DNA from: Caccousia sp900752115
GTDB lineage: Bacteria > Bacillota > Clostridia > Oscillospirales > Acutalibacteraceae
Reading direction: 5' to 3'
Assembly (NCBI GenBank): GCA_902472225.1
Contig: CABRNB010000038.1
Location: forward strand, 1 to 24,535
Length of the DNA: 24,535 nucleotides
A program made the translations under genes and the position numbers. The notes below the pieces were generated by a model. That model was not told the DNA's origin, did not search any database, and saw only the letters and a program-made list of their open reading frames with translations. Numbering within the stretch: position 1 is the stretch's first letter; each line of letters starts with the position of its first letter. Positions 14,315 to 22,046 of the stretch are shown one piece after another.

Positions 14315-15210
14315 TCGACGTCAAGGGACTCACCAAACGCTTTGGAACCGTCACTGCGCTGGATAACATCAGCTTTCAGGTGGACAGCGGCTCCATTTTC
14401 GGCCTCGTCGGCAGCAACGGCGCGGGCAAATCAACTTTTCTGCGCACCGCCGCAGGCATCTACCGCCCGGATGCGGGAAGCGTTCTTATTGACGGCGGCG
14501 AACCGTTTGAAAATCTGTCCGTGAAGGAAAACGTCTGCTTCATTTCCGATTACCCGTTTTTCCCCCGGACCGCCACTCTCCTCGATATGGCCGATCTCTT
14601 CTCCCACACCTATCCGCACTGGGACAAGGAGCGCTTTTCCTATCTGTGTTCCTGCTTCCCGCTGGATACCAAGCAGCGGATCCTCAACATGTCCAAGGGC
14701 ATGCAGCGTCAGGCCGCCATTCTCTGTGCGCTCGGCGCAAGGCCCACGCACCTGCTGCTTGACGAGATCTTTGACGGCCTCGACCCGGTCATGCGCCAGC
14801 TGCTCAAGCGAATCCTCTCCGGCGAGGTCTCCGATCGCGGCATGACGGTCGTCATCGCCTCGCACAATCTGCGCGAACTCGAGGACATCTGCGATCACGT
14901 CGGCCTGTTCCACCGCGGCGGCGTCATTTTCGACCGCGAACTCGACGATCTCAAGCTCGGGATCAGCCGCGTGCAGGCCGTATTCCGGCCCATGCCGGAC
15001 CGTTCGGTGTTCGATCGCTTCAACCTAGTGACGCTGCGCACTCAGGGCTCTCTGGTCGACTTCGTGGCCCGCGGCTCGCAGGAGGAAATCCTCGCGAAGC
15101 TCAGCGAACTCAATCCCACCTTCTCCGAGCTGCTCCCGCTGACGCTCGAAGAAGTATTCATCAGTGAAATGGAGGCTGCCGGATATGACATCGACAACAT
15201 TCTCTCCTAA
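14311..15210 (+). CDS. YtrB-like ABC transporter ATP-binding protein
   Basis: The protein has 299 residues. Walker A GSNGAGKST is at 34-42, the modified signature MSKGMQRQ at 127-134 replaces LSGGQ, and Walker B reads LLLDEIFDGLD at 148-158. The switch His is in ASHNLRELED. The MSKG signature and DEIFDGLD are normal for the YtrB branch. At the Q-loop, the stretch CFISDYPFFPRTA has no Gln, also common in this branch. A C-terminal extension of about 90 residues follows the nucleotide-binding domain. It is translationally coupled to the repressor upstream (ATGA) and overlaps the permease start downstream by 26 bases. It powers the permease encoded next. Confidence 0.92.
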   Translation: MIDVKGLTKRFGTVTALDNISFQVDSGSIFGLVGSNGAGKSTFLRTAAGIYRPDAGSVLIDGGEPFENLSVKENVCFISDYPFFPRTATLLDMADLFSHTYPHWDKERFSYLCSCFPLDTKQRILNMSKGMQRQAAILCALGARPTHLLLDEIFDGLDPVMRQLLKRILSGEVSDRGMTVVIASHNLRELEDICDHVGLFHRGGVIFDRELDDLKLGISRVQAVFRPMPDRSVFDRFNLVTLRTQGSLVDFVARGSQEEILAKLSELNPTFSELLPLTLEEVFISEMEAAGYDIDNILS

Positions 15211-17044
15211 GCCGGGCGGATTTTTCCAGTCGTACCGCACGGCCCTGCGCCAGATCCGCGGCGTTACTCTTCTGTATACGGCAATTTTGGCAGTTGCTCT
15301 TCCGCTGATGCTGATCTTTACCGTAGCGCAGGCAAAAACCAATTTCCCGCTCTACACGCCTGACATGACGCAGACGGAATACATGGCCCGGCAAGCTAAC
15401 AACTATCTTATCTCCAGCATGCCGTGGTTTATCCTGCCGCTTCTATGGCTGTTTGCCCTGATTTTCACCGTCTCGCTGTTCCGCTATCTGCATGACAAAC
15501 GCAGCGTGGATCTCTTCCACTCCCTGCCCGTACGCCGGGAAAACCTGCTTCTCGGCCGCCTGGCCGCGGAAGTCACGGCGCTCGCCGTACCGCTGCTGGC
15601 GATGGAGCTGCTCTGCCTCCTGATACTCCTGATTTTCGGCGTGCCGCTGCAGGAGCCCCTGGAGCTCGGCGCTCTCTGGCTGCGGATCCTTTTTCTTCTG
15701 CTTGACACGCTGGCCCTGCTCGGGCTGATGATCTTTTTCCTCGTCTGCTGCGGCACGGTGTTCGACGCGGTTATCAGCACCATTGCTTTCTGTGCCGGGC
15801 TGCCGCTGCTCGTCCTGCTCTCCACCAGCTATGTGGAAACAGCTCTTCCGGGCTATGCGGGGGACAGTATTCCCATGTTCCTCTACCGCGCCATGAACCC
15901 CTTCCTCGGTGCGATCATCCTCTCCCACACCGTGACCGCCCCGGTGCTGCTTTGGTGGTTCCTCTATGCCGCCGTCCTGCTCACAGCCGGCGTCCTTCTT
16001 TACCGCAAACGTCCGAGCGAATCCGCGGAGAATGCTTTTGCCTTCCCCATTCCCCGCGTGCTGATTCGCTTCGTGGTCTCGGCCTGCTTCGGCATGATGC
16101 TTGGCCTGCTTGTCCACAGCATATACCCCTACTTCCCCTTCCTCCTCAGCGCCCTTCTCGGAGCTTTTCTCGCTCATCTGGCGATGGAAGCCGTCTACCG
16201 GCGCGGCGTGAAAGGCATCTGGAAAACCATGCGTGCCTATGCGGTGATGGCGGGATTGTTTGTGGTCTTTTATCTTGTCTGCGCAACAGGCTGCTTTGGA
16301 TACACCAACCGGATTCCCGCCGCAGAAGAGGTGCAGACCGCAACCTTTTCGACCAGCTATGGAACAGAACACACCGCTATGCTGCACACCATCGACGAGC
16401 GGGGGCTCCTGACCGACTACGGCACCCGGCTTTCGATAGCGGGACAGCAGGAAAACATTGAAAAAGTCGTCGCTCTGCATCAGGATATCATTGACTGCTA
16501 TCAGACGATGGGACCATTCTATCCGATGTCTGAGGGCAGCACCTTCGAGGTATCCTACATGCTTAAGGACGGTTCCGTCCTTCGCCGCCGCTTCTACAGC
16601 ACAGGGTTCCCCGCAGACTATGAGAAAAAGATGCAGGAGCTTTCAACCCTGCCGGAAATTCTTGAAAATAAGATTGACTGTTTCTTCATGACGTCGGAGA
16701 GCTTTGACTCTGTTTCCCTCTATGAGAATGAGGGCAGTGATTACCAATCCGTTTCCCTTGACGCCAATCAGCGCGCGGCGCTGGTGGAGGCGCTGCAGGC
16801 GGATTACCTCTCCGGGAATGCGCTGACCAACTCCTACTGGGACGACTGCGACGTTGAACTGAGCCTGACGTATCAGGGGGGGTCCTCCCTGCCCGTCTCC
16901 ATAGCGGAGGACAGCGCGCTGCGCACTGTTCTTCAGCTTCCGGATCATGAACAGCTGTATCTGCGGGGTGAGAGCTACCCCATCTCACAGAAAACGTTCC
17001 CGAACACGTTCAAGGTGCTGCAGGAGATCGGCGCCGTTTCGTGA
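15185..17044 (+). CDS. Large ABC-2 type transporter permease of the YtrC/YtrD kind with C-terminal soluble domain
   Basis: The protein has 619 residues. About ten hydrophobic segments occupy residues 20-385. They include the motif DLFHSLPVRRENLLLGRLAA between the second and third helices, typical of permeases paired with YtrB-like ATPases. Residues from about 390 to the end form a soluble domain (VVALHQDIIDCYQTM; SYMLKDGSVLRRRFY; LPDHEQLYLRGESYPIS; PNTFKVLQEIG). I recall this type of tail as DUF6449-like, but the label is tentative. The ATG at 15185 is chosen because GGAGG lies nine bases upstream and precedes MTSTTFSPKPGG. An in-frame ATG at 15164 lacks a ribosome binding site. The substrate is unknown; the YtrGABCDEF context suggests cell-wall or peptide-antibiotic related export or signalling. 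Confidence 0.87.
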   Translation: MTSTTFSPKPGGFFQSYRTALRQIRGVTLLYTAILAVALPLMLIFTVAQAKTNFPLYTPDMTQTEYMARQANNYLISSMPWFILPLLWLFALIFTVSLFRYLHDKRSVDLFHSLPVRRENLLLGRLAAEVTALAVPLLAMELLCLLILLIFGVPLQEPLELGALWLRILFLLLDTLALLGLMIFFLVCCGTVFDAVISTIAFCAGLPLLVLLSTSYVETALPGYAGDSIPMFLYRAMNPFLGAIILSHTVTAPVLLWWFLYAAVLLTAGVLLYRKRPSESAENAFAFPIPRVLIRFVVSACFGMMLGLLVHSIYPYFPFLLSALLGAFLAHLAMEAVYRRGVKGIWKTMRAYAVMAGLFVVFYLVCATGCFGYTNRIPAAEEVQTATFSTSYGTEHTAMLHTIDERGLLTDYGTRLSIAGQQENIEKVVALHQDIIDCYQTMGPFYPMSEGSTFEVSYMLKDGSVLRRRFYSTGFPADYEKKMQELSTLPEILENKIDCFFMTSESFDSVSLYENEGSDYQSVSLDANQRAALVEALQADYLSGNALTNSYWDDCDVELSLTYQGGSSLPVSIAEDSALRTVLQLPDHEQLYLRGESYPISQKTFPNTFKVLQEIGAVS

Positions 17045-17134
17045 CAATCTTTTGCAGCAGTCTGCCGTGACATTGCTCCCAAAATAACGGGCTCTGCCTT
17101 GACGGAGCCAAAACAAAATTCTCTCTCAGACGAA

Positions 17135-17171
17135 GAACGCGCCGCGGAGGCCAAATCTCCGCGGCGCGTTC
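17135..17171. terminator. Hairpin between convergent operons (bidirectional terminator-like)
   Basis: A perfect 15-bp, very GC-rich stem pairs 17135-17149 with 17157-17171 around a 7-base loop. It lies between the plus-strand YtrABC-like operon and the minus-strand exporter operon. T tracts are poor on both sides. A weaker GGCTC/GAGCC hairpin lies at about 17089-17108. Confidence 0.65.
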
Positions 17172-17190
17172 CCATTTGCATATTTCTCCG

Positions 17191-17940
17191 TTATTTCTTC
17201 TTTACTTTCTTTGCCAGGAATTCCTCATAGCGATCCATAATCTCCGGCGTATCGCCAAAAGCAATCTGCTTGCCCCGGTCCAGCCAGAGCACCTTGTTGC
17301 ACATTTCGCGGATCTGCGTGTTAGAGTGGGAGACAAGGATGGTGGTCGCCCCGCCGCCGATGATCTCACGCATCTTTTCCTCGCTCTTCTTTTTAAAAGC
17401 GCCGTCGCCCACAGAAAGCACCTCGTCCAGGATGAGGATCTCCGGCTTGACAAGGCTCGCGATGGAAAAAGCAAGCCTTGATTTCATGCCGGAGGACAGC
17501 TGTTTGAACGGGCGATCCTGAAACTCCTCGAGCTCGGCAAACTCGATAATGCTGCCGTACATTTCATTCATATAGGCGCGTGTATAACCCAGCATGGCCC
17601 CGCGCAGATAGGTGTTCTCGCGCACTGTCAGATCCCCGTCAAAGCCGGAGGCCAGCTCGAGCAGAGCGGCAATCGTACCGTTCACTTTCACCTTGCCGCG
17701 CGTCGGTTCCATGATGCCGGTGATCACTTTGAGCAGTGTTGACTTGCCCGCTCCGTTGCTGCCAACAATGCCCAGCATACTTCCCTTTTCCAGGCTGAAC
17801 GTCACACCATCCACGGCCCAGAATTCCTTGACGTGGTAGTTTCTCTTGAGGCGGCGGACCACGTATTCCTTAATGCCGATCTCCTTGAAATCGCCGACCA
17901 TGTAACGGATCGCGACGTCATTGAGCTCAATTGCGTTCAC
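17191..17940 (-). CDS. Polysaccharide/teichoic-acid type ABC exporter ATP-binding protein (Wzt/TagH-like, short form)
   Basis: The protein has 249 residues. Walker A GSNGAGKST is at 60-68, the signature LSSGMKSRLAF at 148-158, and Walker B ILILDEVLSVGD around 168-179. The switch His is in VSHSNTQIREMC. The N-terminal region YVVRRLKRNYHVKEFWAVDG is the insertion typical of polysaccharide exporters. No C-terminal carbohydrate-binding domain follows, so this is the short TagH/RfbE-like type. The GTG at 17940 is preferred because GGAGG lies eight bases upstream and the protein then begins MNAIELNDVAIRY as its relatives do. An ATG at 17964 has no Shine-Dalgarno. It follows the permease stop by 16 bases and ends the three-gene operon. 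Confidence 0.92.
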   Translation of the reverse strand: MNAIELNDVAIRYMVGDFKEIGIKEYVVRRLKRNYHVKEFWAVDGVTFSLEKGSMLGIVGSNGAGKSTLLKVITGIMEPTRGKVKVNGTIAALLELASGFDGDLTVRENTYLRGAMLGYTRAYMNEMYGSIIEFAELEEFQDRPFKQLSSGMKSRLAFSIASLVKPEILILDEVLSVGDGAFKKKSEEKMREIIGGGATTILVSHSNTQIREMCNKVLWLDRGKQIAFGDTPEIMDRYEEFLAKKVKKK

Positions 17941-17956
17941 AGGCCATTCCTCCGAA

Positions 17957-18742
17957 TCAGACATAGTACAGGAAACGATAATTGTATTTACGGTAAATAA
18001 AACCGCCAATCAGCAGAGCCACCAAAGCGTACAGCGCGCAAAGGCCATGCACGTAAATACCGGGAATCGAGCCTTCAATCACAATCCGCCGGAAATAGGT
18101 GATGTAGACAAACACGGGATTGAGATAAAACAGGTTCTGAAAATTCTTCGCATAGGAATCAATCGTGTAAAAAATAGCTGAGAAATACATGAGGGCAAGG
18201 GTAAAGATATCATACAGATACTGGATATCGCGAAAAACGACGAACATGGCGGACAAAATCAGTCCTACGCCGATGTTGAATATCACAAGACAGACGATTG
18301 GATAGAGCAGCAGGAAAAACTTCCATGTGAAGGCAATGCCGTCGATGGCAACAAAGAGAAAGAAGATCACGAGCGTCAGAGCAAAGTTGATGAGTGCAGA
18401 TACGTTACGCGAGAGCAGAAAAAGGTATTTGGGCACGTTCACCTTTGTGAAGATGCCGGCATTCGCCATCAGCGAACCCATTCCGCCCGAGGTTGCGTCC
18501 TTGAAATAGCTGTACACGAGGTTACCCGCAAACATGTAAACAATATAGTGCGGCGTGGAACGGCCGAAAAACTGTGTGAAGACAAGCGCCATCACCGTCA
18601 GCATAAACAGCGGAGACAACAAACTCCACAGCATACCTAAAACGGTGCGCTTGTATTTCTTCTGAAAATCACGTTTGACAAGCTCCTCGAAGAGAAAACG
18701 ATGTTTTTTCAATTTATGCCAAGTTGAAGCAATCAGCGTCAT
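17957..18742 (-). CDS. Polysaccharide-type ABC exporter permease (Wzm/TagG-like)
   Basis: The protein has 261 residues and six membrane helices of the ABC-2 polysaccharide-export class. A cytoplasmic N-terminal region (LFEELVKRDFQKKYKRTVLG) leads into the first helix at GMLWSLLSPLFMLTVMALVF. The family motifs NAGIFTKVNVPKYLFLLSR and LNPVFVYITYFRRIVIEG are present. AGGAGG lies six bases before the ATG. With the ATPase downstream it should move a lipid-linked polysaccharide, teichoic acid or similar cell-surface polymer across the membrane. It starts 16 bases after the stop of the DUF4422 gene. Confidence 0.93.
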   Translation of the reverse strand: MTLIASTWHKLKKHRFLFEELVKRDFQKKYKRTVLGMLWSLLSPLFMLTVMALVFTQFFGRSTPHYIVYMFAGNLVYSYFKDATSGGMGSLMANAGIFTKVNVPKYLFLLSRNVSALINFALTLVIFFLFVAIDGIAFTWKFFLLLYPIVCLVIFNIGVGLILSAMFVVFRDIQYLYDIFTLALMYFSAIFYTIDSYAKNFQNLFYLNPVFVYITYFRRIVIEGSIPGIYVHGLCALYALVALLIGGFIYRKYNYRFLYYV

Positions 18743-18758
18743 GGTGATCCTCCTGATC

Positions 18759-19646
18759 TCAAATCTTTCGCAGCAGGCGCCGCGCCGCGTTTCGCCGCAC
18801 GCTGCCCGGCGGCAGCAGCAGCGTTTCCGCCCGTTGTTTCAAATATGCTCCGCGGCTTTCCATCCCGGCGAAATGAAGCCGCGGTACAAAACCGACAGCG
18901 GTTCCCTCCGCCCGCAGCCGTGTCAGATAAACGCCGAAAAGGCGCTCTGCCAAATAGCCGTCAACCCGCTGTGCCTGAGGCGAATAGCCGGAAACATTCT
19001 TTTGCTCGTCATACTTCGCGAGCAGGTCAAACAACCATGCACTGTAGCGCTCAAACAGCGGACGGCGCATCAAAAAGAGGTTTCCGAAATAAAGGCTTGT
19101 CCCGTTCAGGTATTCCTCTGCAGCGCGCCAATCCCGCGGATCGCCCCGCCGCAGAAGCTCACGGACAATTGTCAAATCGGCCGCATAATGGTGCGGAGCC
19201 GTCTCGTACTGGCGCGCAGCGGTCATCCCCATGTTCTCCGGCACGGGGGCTATCACATCGAACGCCTCCAGAAAGCGGGCCAATCCCTGCGGATCGTAAC
19301 CCGCACGGCGCAGCGATTGTGCCGTTGGACGTTCAAGCACGCGGTACGGCCTGCCAAAATGCTCTCCGGCAGCGCGCGCCTGCGAACGTGCGTCAAAAGA
19401 AAGGTAACGCCGGTAATGAAAAATCCCCTGCCAAGCTGCCGCGTCGTTTTTCCATGCCCAATACTGGGCCGTCAGCTCACAGTAGGATCGGTTTTTATCC
19501 GAGATGGAGTCTCCCGTATCATCGTACAGCATTCCGGGAAAACGGTTTGCCGAGAGCGAGGCTCCCACCTGTATGGGAAAAAGATAAGGGTGACTGGGCA
19601 CCTCAAACAGTTTATGACAAACAACGTAGATTTTGATTTCCGACAT
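18759..19646 (-). CDS. DUF4422 glycosyltransferase-like protein
   Basis: The protein has 295 residues and no signal peptide. The DUF4422 hallmarks occur in order: IKIYVVCHK at 4-12, DDTGDSISDKN at 42-52, SYCELTAQYWAWKN at 54-67, FHYRRYLSF at 76-84, ENMGMTAARQYE in the middle, LYFGNLFLMRR, and RVDGYLAERLFGVYL near the C-terminus. Members occur in capsule, exopolysaccharide and LPS clusters and are presumed glycosyltransferases; biochemical proof is thin. The frame extends upstream, but GAGG seven bases before 19646 and the family-typical start MSEIKIYVV fix this ATG. It is the first gene of the exporter operon, so it probably adds sugars to the exported polymer. Confidence 0.9.
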   Translation of the reverse strand: MSEIKIYVVCHKLFEVPSHPYLFPIQVGASLSANRFPGMLYDDTGDSISDKNRSYCELTAQYWAWKNDAAAWQGIFHYRRYLSFDARSQARAAGEHFGRPYRVLERPTAQSLRRAGYDPQGLARFLEAFDVIAPVPENMGMTAARQYETAPHHYAADLTIVRELLRRGDPRDWRAAEEYLNGTSLYFGNLFLMRRPLFERYSAWLFDLLAKYDEQKNVSGYSPQAQRVDGYLAERLFGVYLTRLRAEGTAVGFVPRLHFAGMESRGAYLKQRAETLLLPPGSVRRNAARRLLRKI

Positions 19647-19691
19647 AATTGTTCCTCTGCATCCCGGCACAATACATCCGGGGCTATCCAT

Positions 19692-19700
19692 ATTGTATCA
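19692..19700 (-). promoter_or_regulatory. Extended -10 element upstream of the DUF4422 operon
   Basis: TGATACAAT on the minus strand, 45 bases before the start codon, with no clear -35. The rest of the stretch to the terminator at 19775 shows nothing recognisable. Confidence 0.4.
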
Positions 19701-19774
19701 CTCATTTTACTACACATGCGTAGAAATGACAAGCGAAACAAACGGATTAAGCAAGATTGCCAAAACAATAAAAA

Positions 19775-19813
19775 AGCCCCAAAACAGTCGGAAAATCCAA
19801 CTGTTTTGGGGCT
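19775..19813 (-). terminator. Rho-independent terminator of the small membrane protein gene
   Basis: A perfect 14-bp stem, AGCCCCAAAACAGT with ACTGTTTTGGGGCT, surrounds an 11-base loop. TTTTTT follows on the minus strand. It lies about 110 bases after the gene; the 3' untranslated stretch between them has small hairpins such as GACGGA/TCCGTC. Confidence 0.9.
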
Positions 19814-19922
19814 GGCTGATCACTTTTTCTGAGCACACACCGACGGAAACATCCGTCTCACCTGAAGTGTTTTCGCCTTTTCGCGGCGGTCTGCACCGCG
19901 GAGTATCACGGCGCTAAGCTTT

Positions 19923-20336
19923 TTACATATATTTTCCAATCAGAGAATCCACAACGGGAACATCGACATCCTTCTGCTTGAAAGCAGAAACGCCAAGCGC
20001 AAGGAAGAGAACCTTTTCCAGAATGTCCAGAATCCCTAAAACGGCAGAAATAAGATGGCTGATCACTCCGTAACCAAAACCGACGCCAAAAATCCCTAAC
20101 ACGTCATTAACAAATCCCAGCAGATTGGGTATAAGATTAATCACCGCAGATAAGAATGAGAACAAAATGAGAAGCCCCACCGCTTTGACAGCGCTCTTTT
20201 TGAGCCATGAGTCCGCTTCAAAAGTCAACACATAACCTGCCAAGAGAATCGCCACCAGATAGCCGCCAAAAAAGCTTGTAAAGTAAATGGCAGCCGCCAG
20301 CAATCCAACGGAAATCCCCAGTCTTGTCTTTTGCAT
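19923..20336 (-). CDS. Small multi-pass membrane protein of unknown function
   Basis: The protein has 137 residues with four or so hydrophobic stretches: ISVGLLAAAIYFTSFFGGYL and AILLAGYVLTF near the start, AVGLLILFSFLSAVINLIP in the middle, and ISHLISAVLGILDILEKVLF toward the end. A short polar tail, FKQKDVDVPVVDSLIGKYM, follows. I do not recognise a named family, though proteins of this look are conserved in Clostridia. The ATG has GGGGAGG nine bases upstream. It is monocistronic, with a putative promoter about 220 bases upstream and its own strong terminator. Confidence 0.75.
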   Translation of the reverse strand: MQKTRLGISVGLLAAAIYFTSFFGGYLVAILLAGYVLTFEADSWLKKSAVKAVGLLILFSFLSAVINLIPNLLGFVNDVLGIFGVGFGYGVISHLISAVLGILDILEKVLFLALGVSAFKQKDVDVPVVDSLIGKYM

Positions 20337-20558
20337 GTTCTTTTTCCTCCCCTTTGCATGCTTTTCTGTGCAACTGTCCTATTTTCTCCCGTCTAACGGT
20401 GGATCTGACGCGGAAACGCAAGTTCCATACTCTCCCCCCAAAAAGACGGCTTCCAAGCCCTACCTTTTTCCGCTTTCCCCCTTCCCGAGCACCGGATATC
20501 CGTTCTTGCAGAGCCAGTGTCGACAATCAGCACAAAAAACGCATTAAATGTATTAATT

Positions 20559-20587
20559 ATTATATCAAGCAACCTTAAAAAAAGCAA
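20559..20587 (-). promoter_or_regulatory. Putative promoter of the small membrane protein gene
   Basis: On the minus strand, TTGCTT (20582-20587), 17 bases, then a perfect TATAAT (20559-20564). Confidence 0.5.
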
Positions 20588-20717
20588 TGCTTTCATAATG
20601 GAAAAGACAACTGTCGCTTTGCAGGAATGGAATCTGCCTGTTTATAAAAAGAAGAAAGAAAACCACTTATATGTAATTGGAAAAGAAGTCCGTATTCTGC
20701 AAGGAAAGAAACTCCGG

Positions 20718-20746
20718 TTGACGCACAGAGAACACAGGTGTACAAT
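20718..20746 (+). promoter_or_regulatory. Promoter of the LacI-family regulator gene
   Basis: TTGACG (20718-20723), 17 bases, then TACAAT (20741-20746). The -35 is embedded in CGGTTGAC, the same word that surrounds the amylosucrase -35. Confidence 0.7.
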
Positions 20747-20784
20747 AATAGCCGAAAACGCAAATTCAACAATGAGGTGAGAGT

Positions 20785-21765
20785 TTGGCGACAATCCGAG
20801 ATATTGCAGTGCGGGCAGGGGTAACGGCCACCACAGTTTCCCGCGTGATTAACAACCGCGGATATATCAGTAAGGAAACACGGGAAAAAGTGCGCCGCGC
20901 CATGGCGGAGATGCACTATCAGCCCAATGAACTGGCCCGTGCGCTCTCCAAACGCCGCGCCAATACGATTGTGGCGATTGTTCCTCACGTCGCCCATCCT
21001 TTTTTTGCTTCGCTGATCAGCAGCCTGGAACAGGCCGCTGCGGAACGCGGGTATAAGCTTTTGCTGTGTAATTCCCGCCAGCAGCCGGAAAAGGAATCGG
21101 AGTTCCTTGCCATGTCCGTCTCAAACAACGCCGCGGGCATTATCTTGTGCAGTAAAAATGTATGCGCCCAGCACCTGCAGCAGCTCGAAATTCCCATCGT
21201 CAATTTGGAACGTGACGAGGAACGGGGCGAAACCGTTACCATCCACTGTGACAACTATCAGGGAGGAAAACTCGCAGCCCTGCACCTGATTGACAGAGGC
21301 TGCACCCATCTGCTGCATTTCGGCGGCATTACCGGAAAACACATGCCTGCCGATCTCCGGGGCGAAGGTTTCGCCGACGTCTGCCGGGACAAAGGAATCT
21401 CCTTTACGGTGCTGACGGCTGATCCCGAGACATATGACTCGATGCATTACCACTCTTTGATTGAGGACGCTCTCCGCAGCCATCCGGAAACGGACGGAAT
21501 CTTTGCCAGCAGCGACCTCATTGCTGCTCAGATTCTTCAGGTTTGCTCCCGAATGGGAATTGCGGTCCCCGGGCAGATGAAAGTCGTTGGCTTTGACGGA
21601 ACCATGGTCGCTTCTCTGACTTCCCCTACCATTACAACAATCCGTCAGCCCGTGCCGGAAATGGCACGGCTCAGCATCGAACATATTGACAAGCTTCTGC
21701 GCGGAGAGCTTGTTCCCAACGATATGACAATGCCTGTCGATCTGATTCAGGGGGAATCCACCTGA
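20785..21765 (+). CDS. LacI-family transcriptional regulator, probably controlling the adjacent amylosucrase gene
   Basis: The protein has 326 residues. Residues 1-60 are the LacI DNA-binding domain, with the HTH TIRDIAVRAGVTATTVSRVI and the hinge helix PNELARALSKRRA. The rest is a periplasmic-binding-protein-like sugar-sensing domain (VAIVPHVAHPFFASLISSLE; AAGIILCSKN; DGIFASSDLIAAQIL; VVGFDGTMVASLTSPTITTI; QPVPEMARLSIEHI). The start is TTG, preceded by GAGGTGA at 20774-20780. It stands directly upstream of, and in line with, a sucrose-using enzyme gene. The likely effector is therefore sucrose or a product of it (inference). A strong terminator separates the two, so they are expressed from separate promoters. 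Confidence 0.93.
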   Translation: MATIRDIAVRAGVTATTVSRVINNRGYISKETREKVRRAMAEMHYQPNELARALSKRRANTIVAIVPHVAHPFFASLISSLEQAAAERGYKLLLCNSRQQPEKESEFLAMSVSNNAAGIILCSKNVCAQHLQQLEIPIVNLERDEERGETVTIHCDNYQGGKLAALHLIDRGCTHLLHFGGITGKHMPADLRGEGFADVCRDKGISFTVLTADPETYDSMHYHSLIEDALRSHPETDGIFASSDLIAAQILQVCSRMGIAVPGQMKVVGFDGTMVASLTSPTITTIRQPVPEMARLSIEHIDKLLRGELVPNDMTMPVDLIQGEST

Positions 21766-21807
21766 CGTTCCCTTCCTTTATACAGAATATCCCGACCACA
21801 GCATGTG

Positions 21808-21835
21808 AGAGCCTGCAGCGATGCAGGCTCTTTTT
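21808..21835 (+). terminator. Rho-independent terminator of the LacI gene
   Basis: A perfect 10-bp stem, AGAGCCTGCA with TGCAGGCTCT, has a GCGA tetraloop and runs into TTTTT. Confidence 0.92.
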
Positions 21836-21855
21836 CTGTGCGAAAAGCGATTCGA

Positions 21856-21867
21856 TCAACCGGTAAC
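21856..21867 (+). promoter_or_regulatory. Candidate LacI-type operator, distal site
   Basis: TCAACCGGTAAC is a near-palindrome around CCGG. It matches 10 of 12 bases of the reverse complement of the site at 21978-21989. The site centres are 122 bp apart, which would allow DNA looping. Confidence 0.45.
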
Positions 21868-21977
21868 CTTCCCAAAAACCATCAGATTCCGGTATTTTTC
21901 CCCACCTAAACCGCGTCTTTTCGTCAAAAAAGGCCTACATTTTTTGTGATTTGTTCTAAACCTTTCTTTCCCATTAT

Positions 21978-21989
21978 GTAATCGGTTGA
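21978..21989 (+). promoter_or_regulatory. Candidate LacI-type operator over the amylosucrase -35
   Basis: GTAATCGGTTGA overlaps the TTGACA hexamer. It has the central CG and the TGTAA..CG..TT arrangement usual for LacI-family sites. Confidence 0.5.
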
Positions 21990-22014
21990 CATATCGAAAA
22001 TTCCGGCATATACT
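21986..22014 (+). promoter_or_regulatory. Strong promoter of the amylosucrase gene
   Basis: A consensus TTGACA (21986-21991), 17 bases, then TATACT (22009-22014). The leader is only about 25 bases. Confidence 0.85.
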
Positions 22015-22046
22015 AAAGGCAAAACGTGAAATGCGGGGGTTTTTTC

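Larger units (their letters stand above)
20337..20784. other. Divergent intergenic region between the small membrane protein and LacI genes
   Basis: This 448-base gap has two divergent promoters and no convincing gene. The minus-strand promoter (20559-20587) leaves a leader of about 215 bases containing the palindrome CGGATATCCG (20493-20502) and a small GGCT/AGCC hairpin followed by TTTTT near 20446-20455. The segment 20590-20710 is A-rich low-complexity sequence. The plus-strand promoter (20718-20746) serves the LacI gene. Confidence 0.55.

Noticed and set aside
15443..16480. A 345-codon open frame on the minus strand opposite the large permease
   Set aside because: Its Glu/Gln/His-rich composition mirrors hydrophobic codons on the other strand. 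The plus-strand protein is well supported.
20599..20781. A 60-codon plus-strand frame beginning MEKTTVALQEWN before the LacI gene
   Set aside because: There is no Shine-Dalgarno, the segment is A-rich, and the LacI promoter lies inside it. The Lys-rich content follows from base composition.
22026..22046. GTG at 22026 as the amylosucrase start
   Set aside because: It would leave almost no leader after the strong promoter and has no ribosome binding site. The ATG at 22047 follows a G-rich run at suitable distance.
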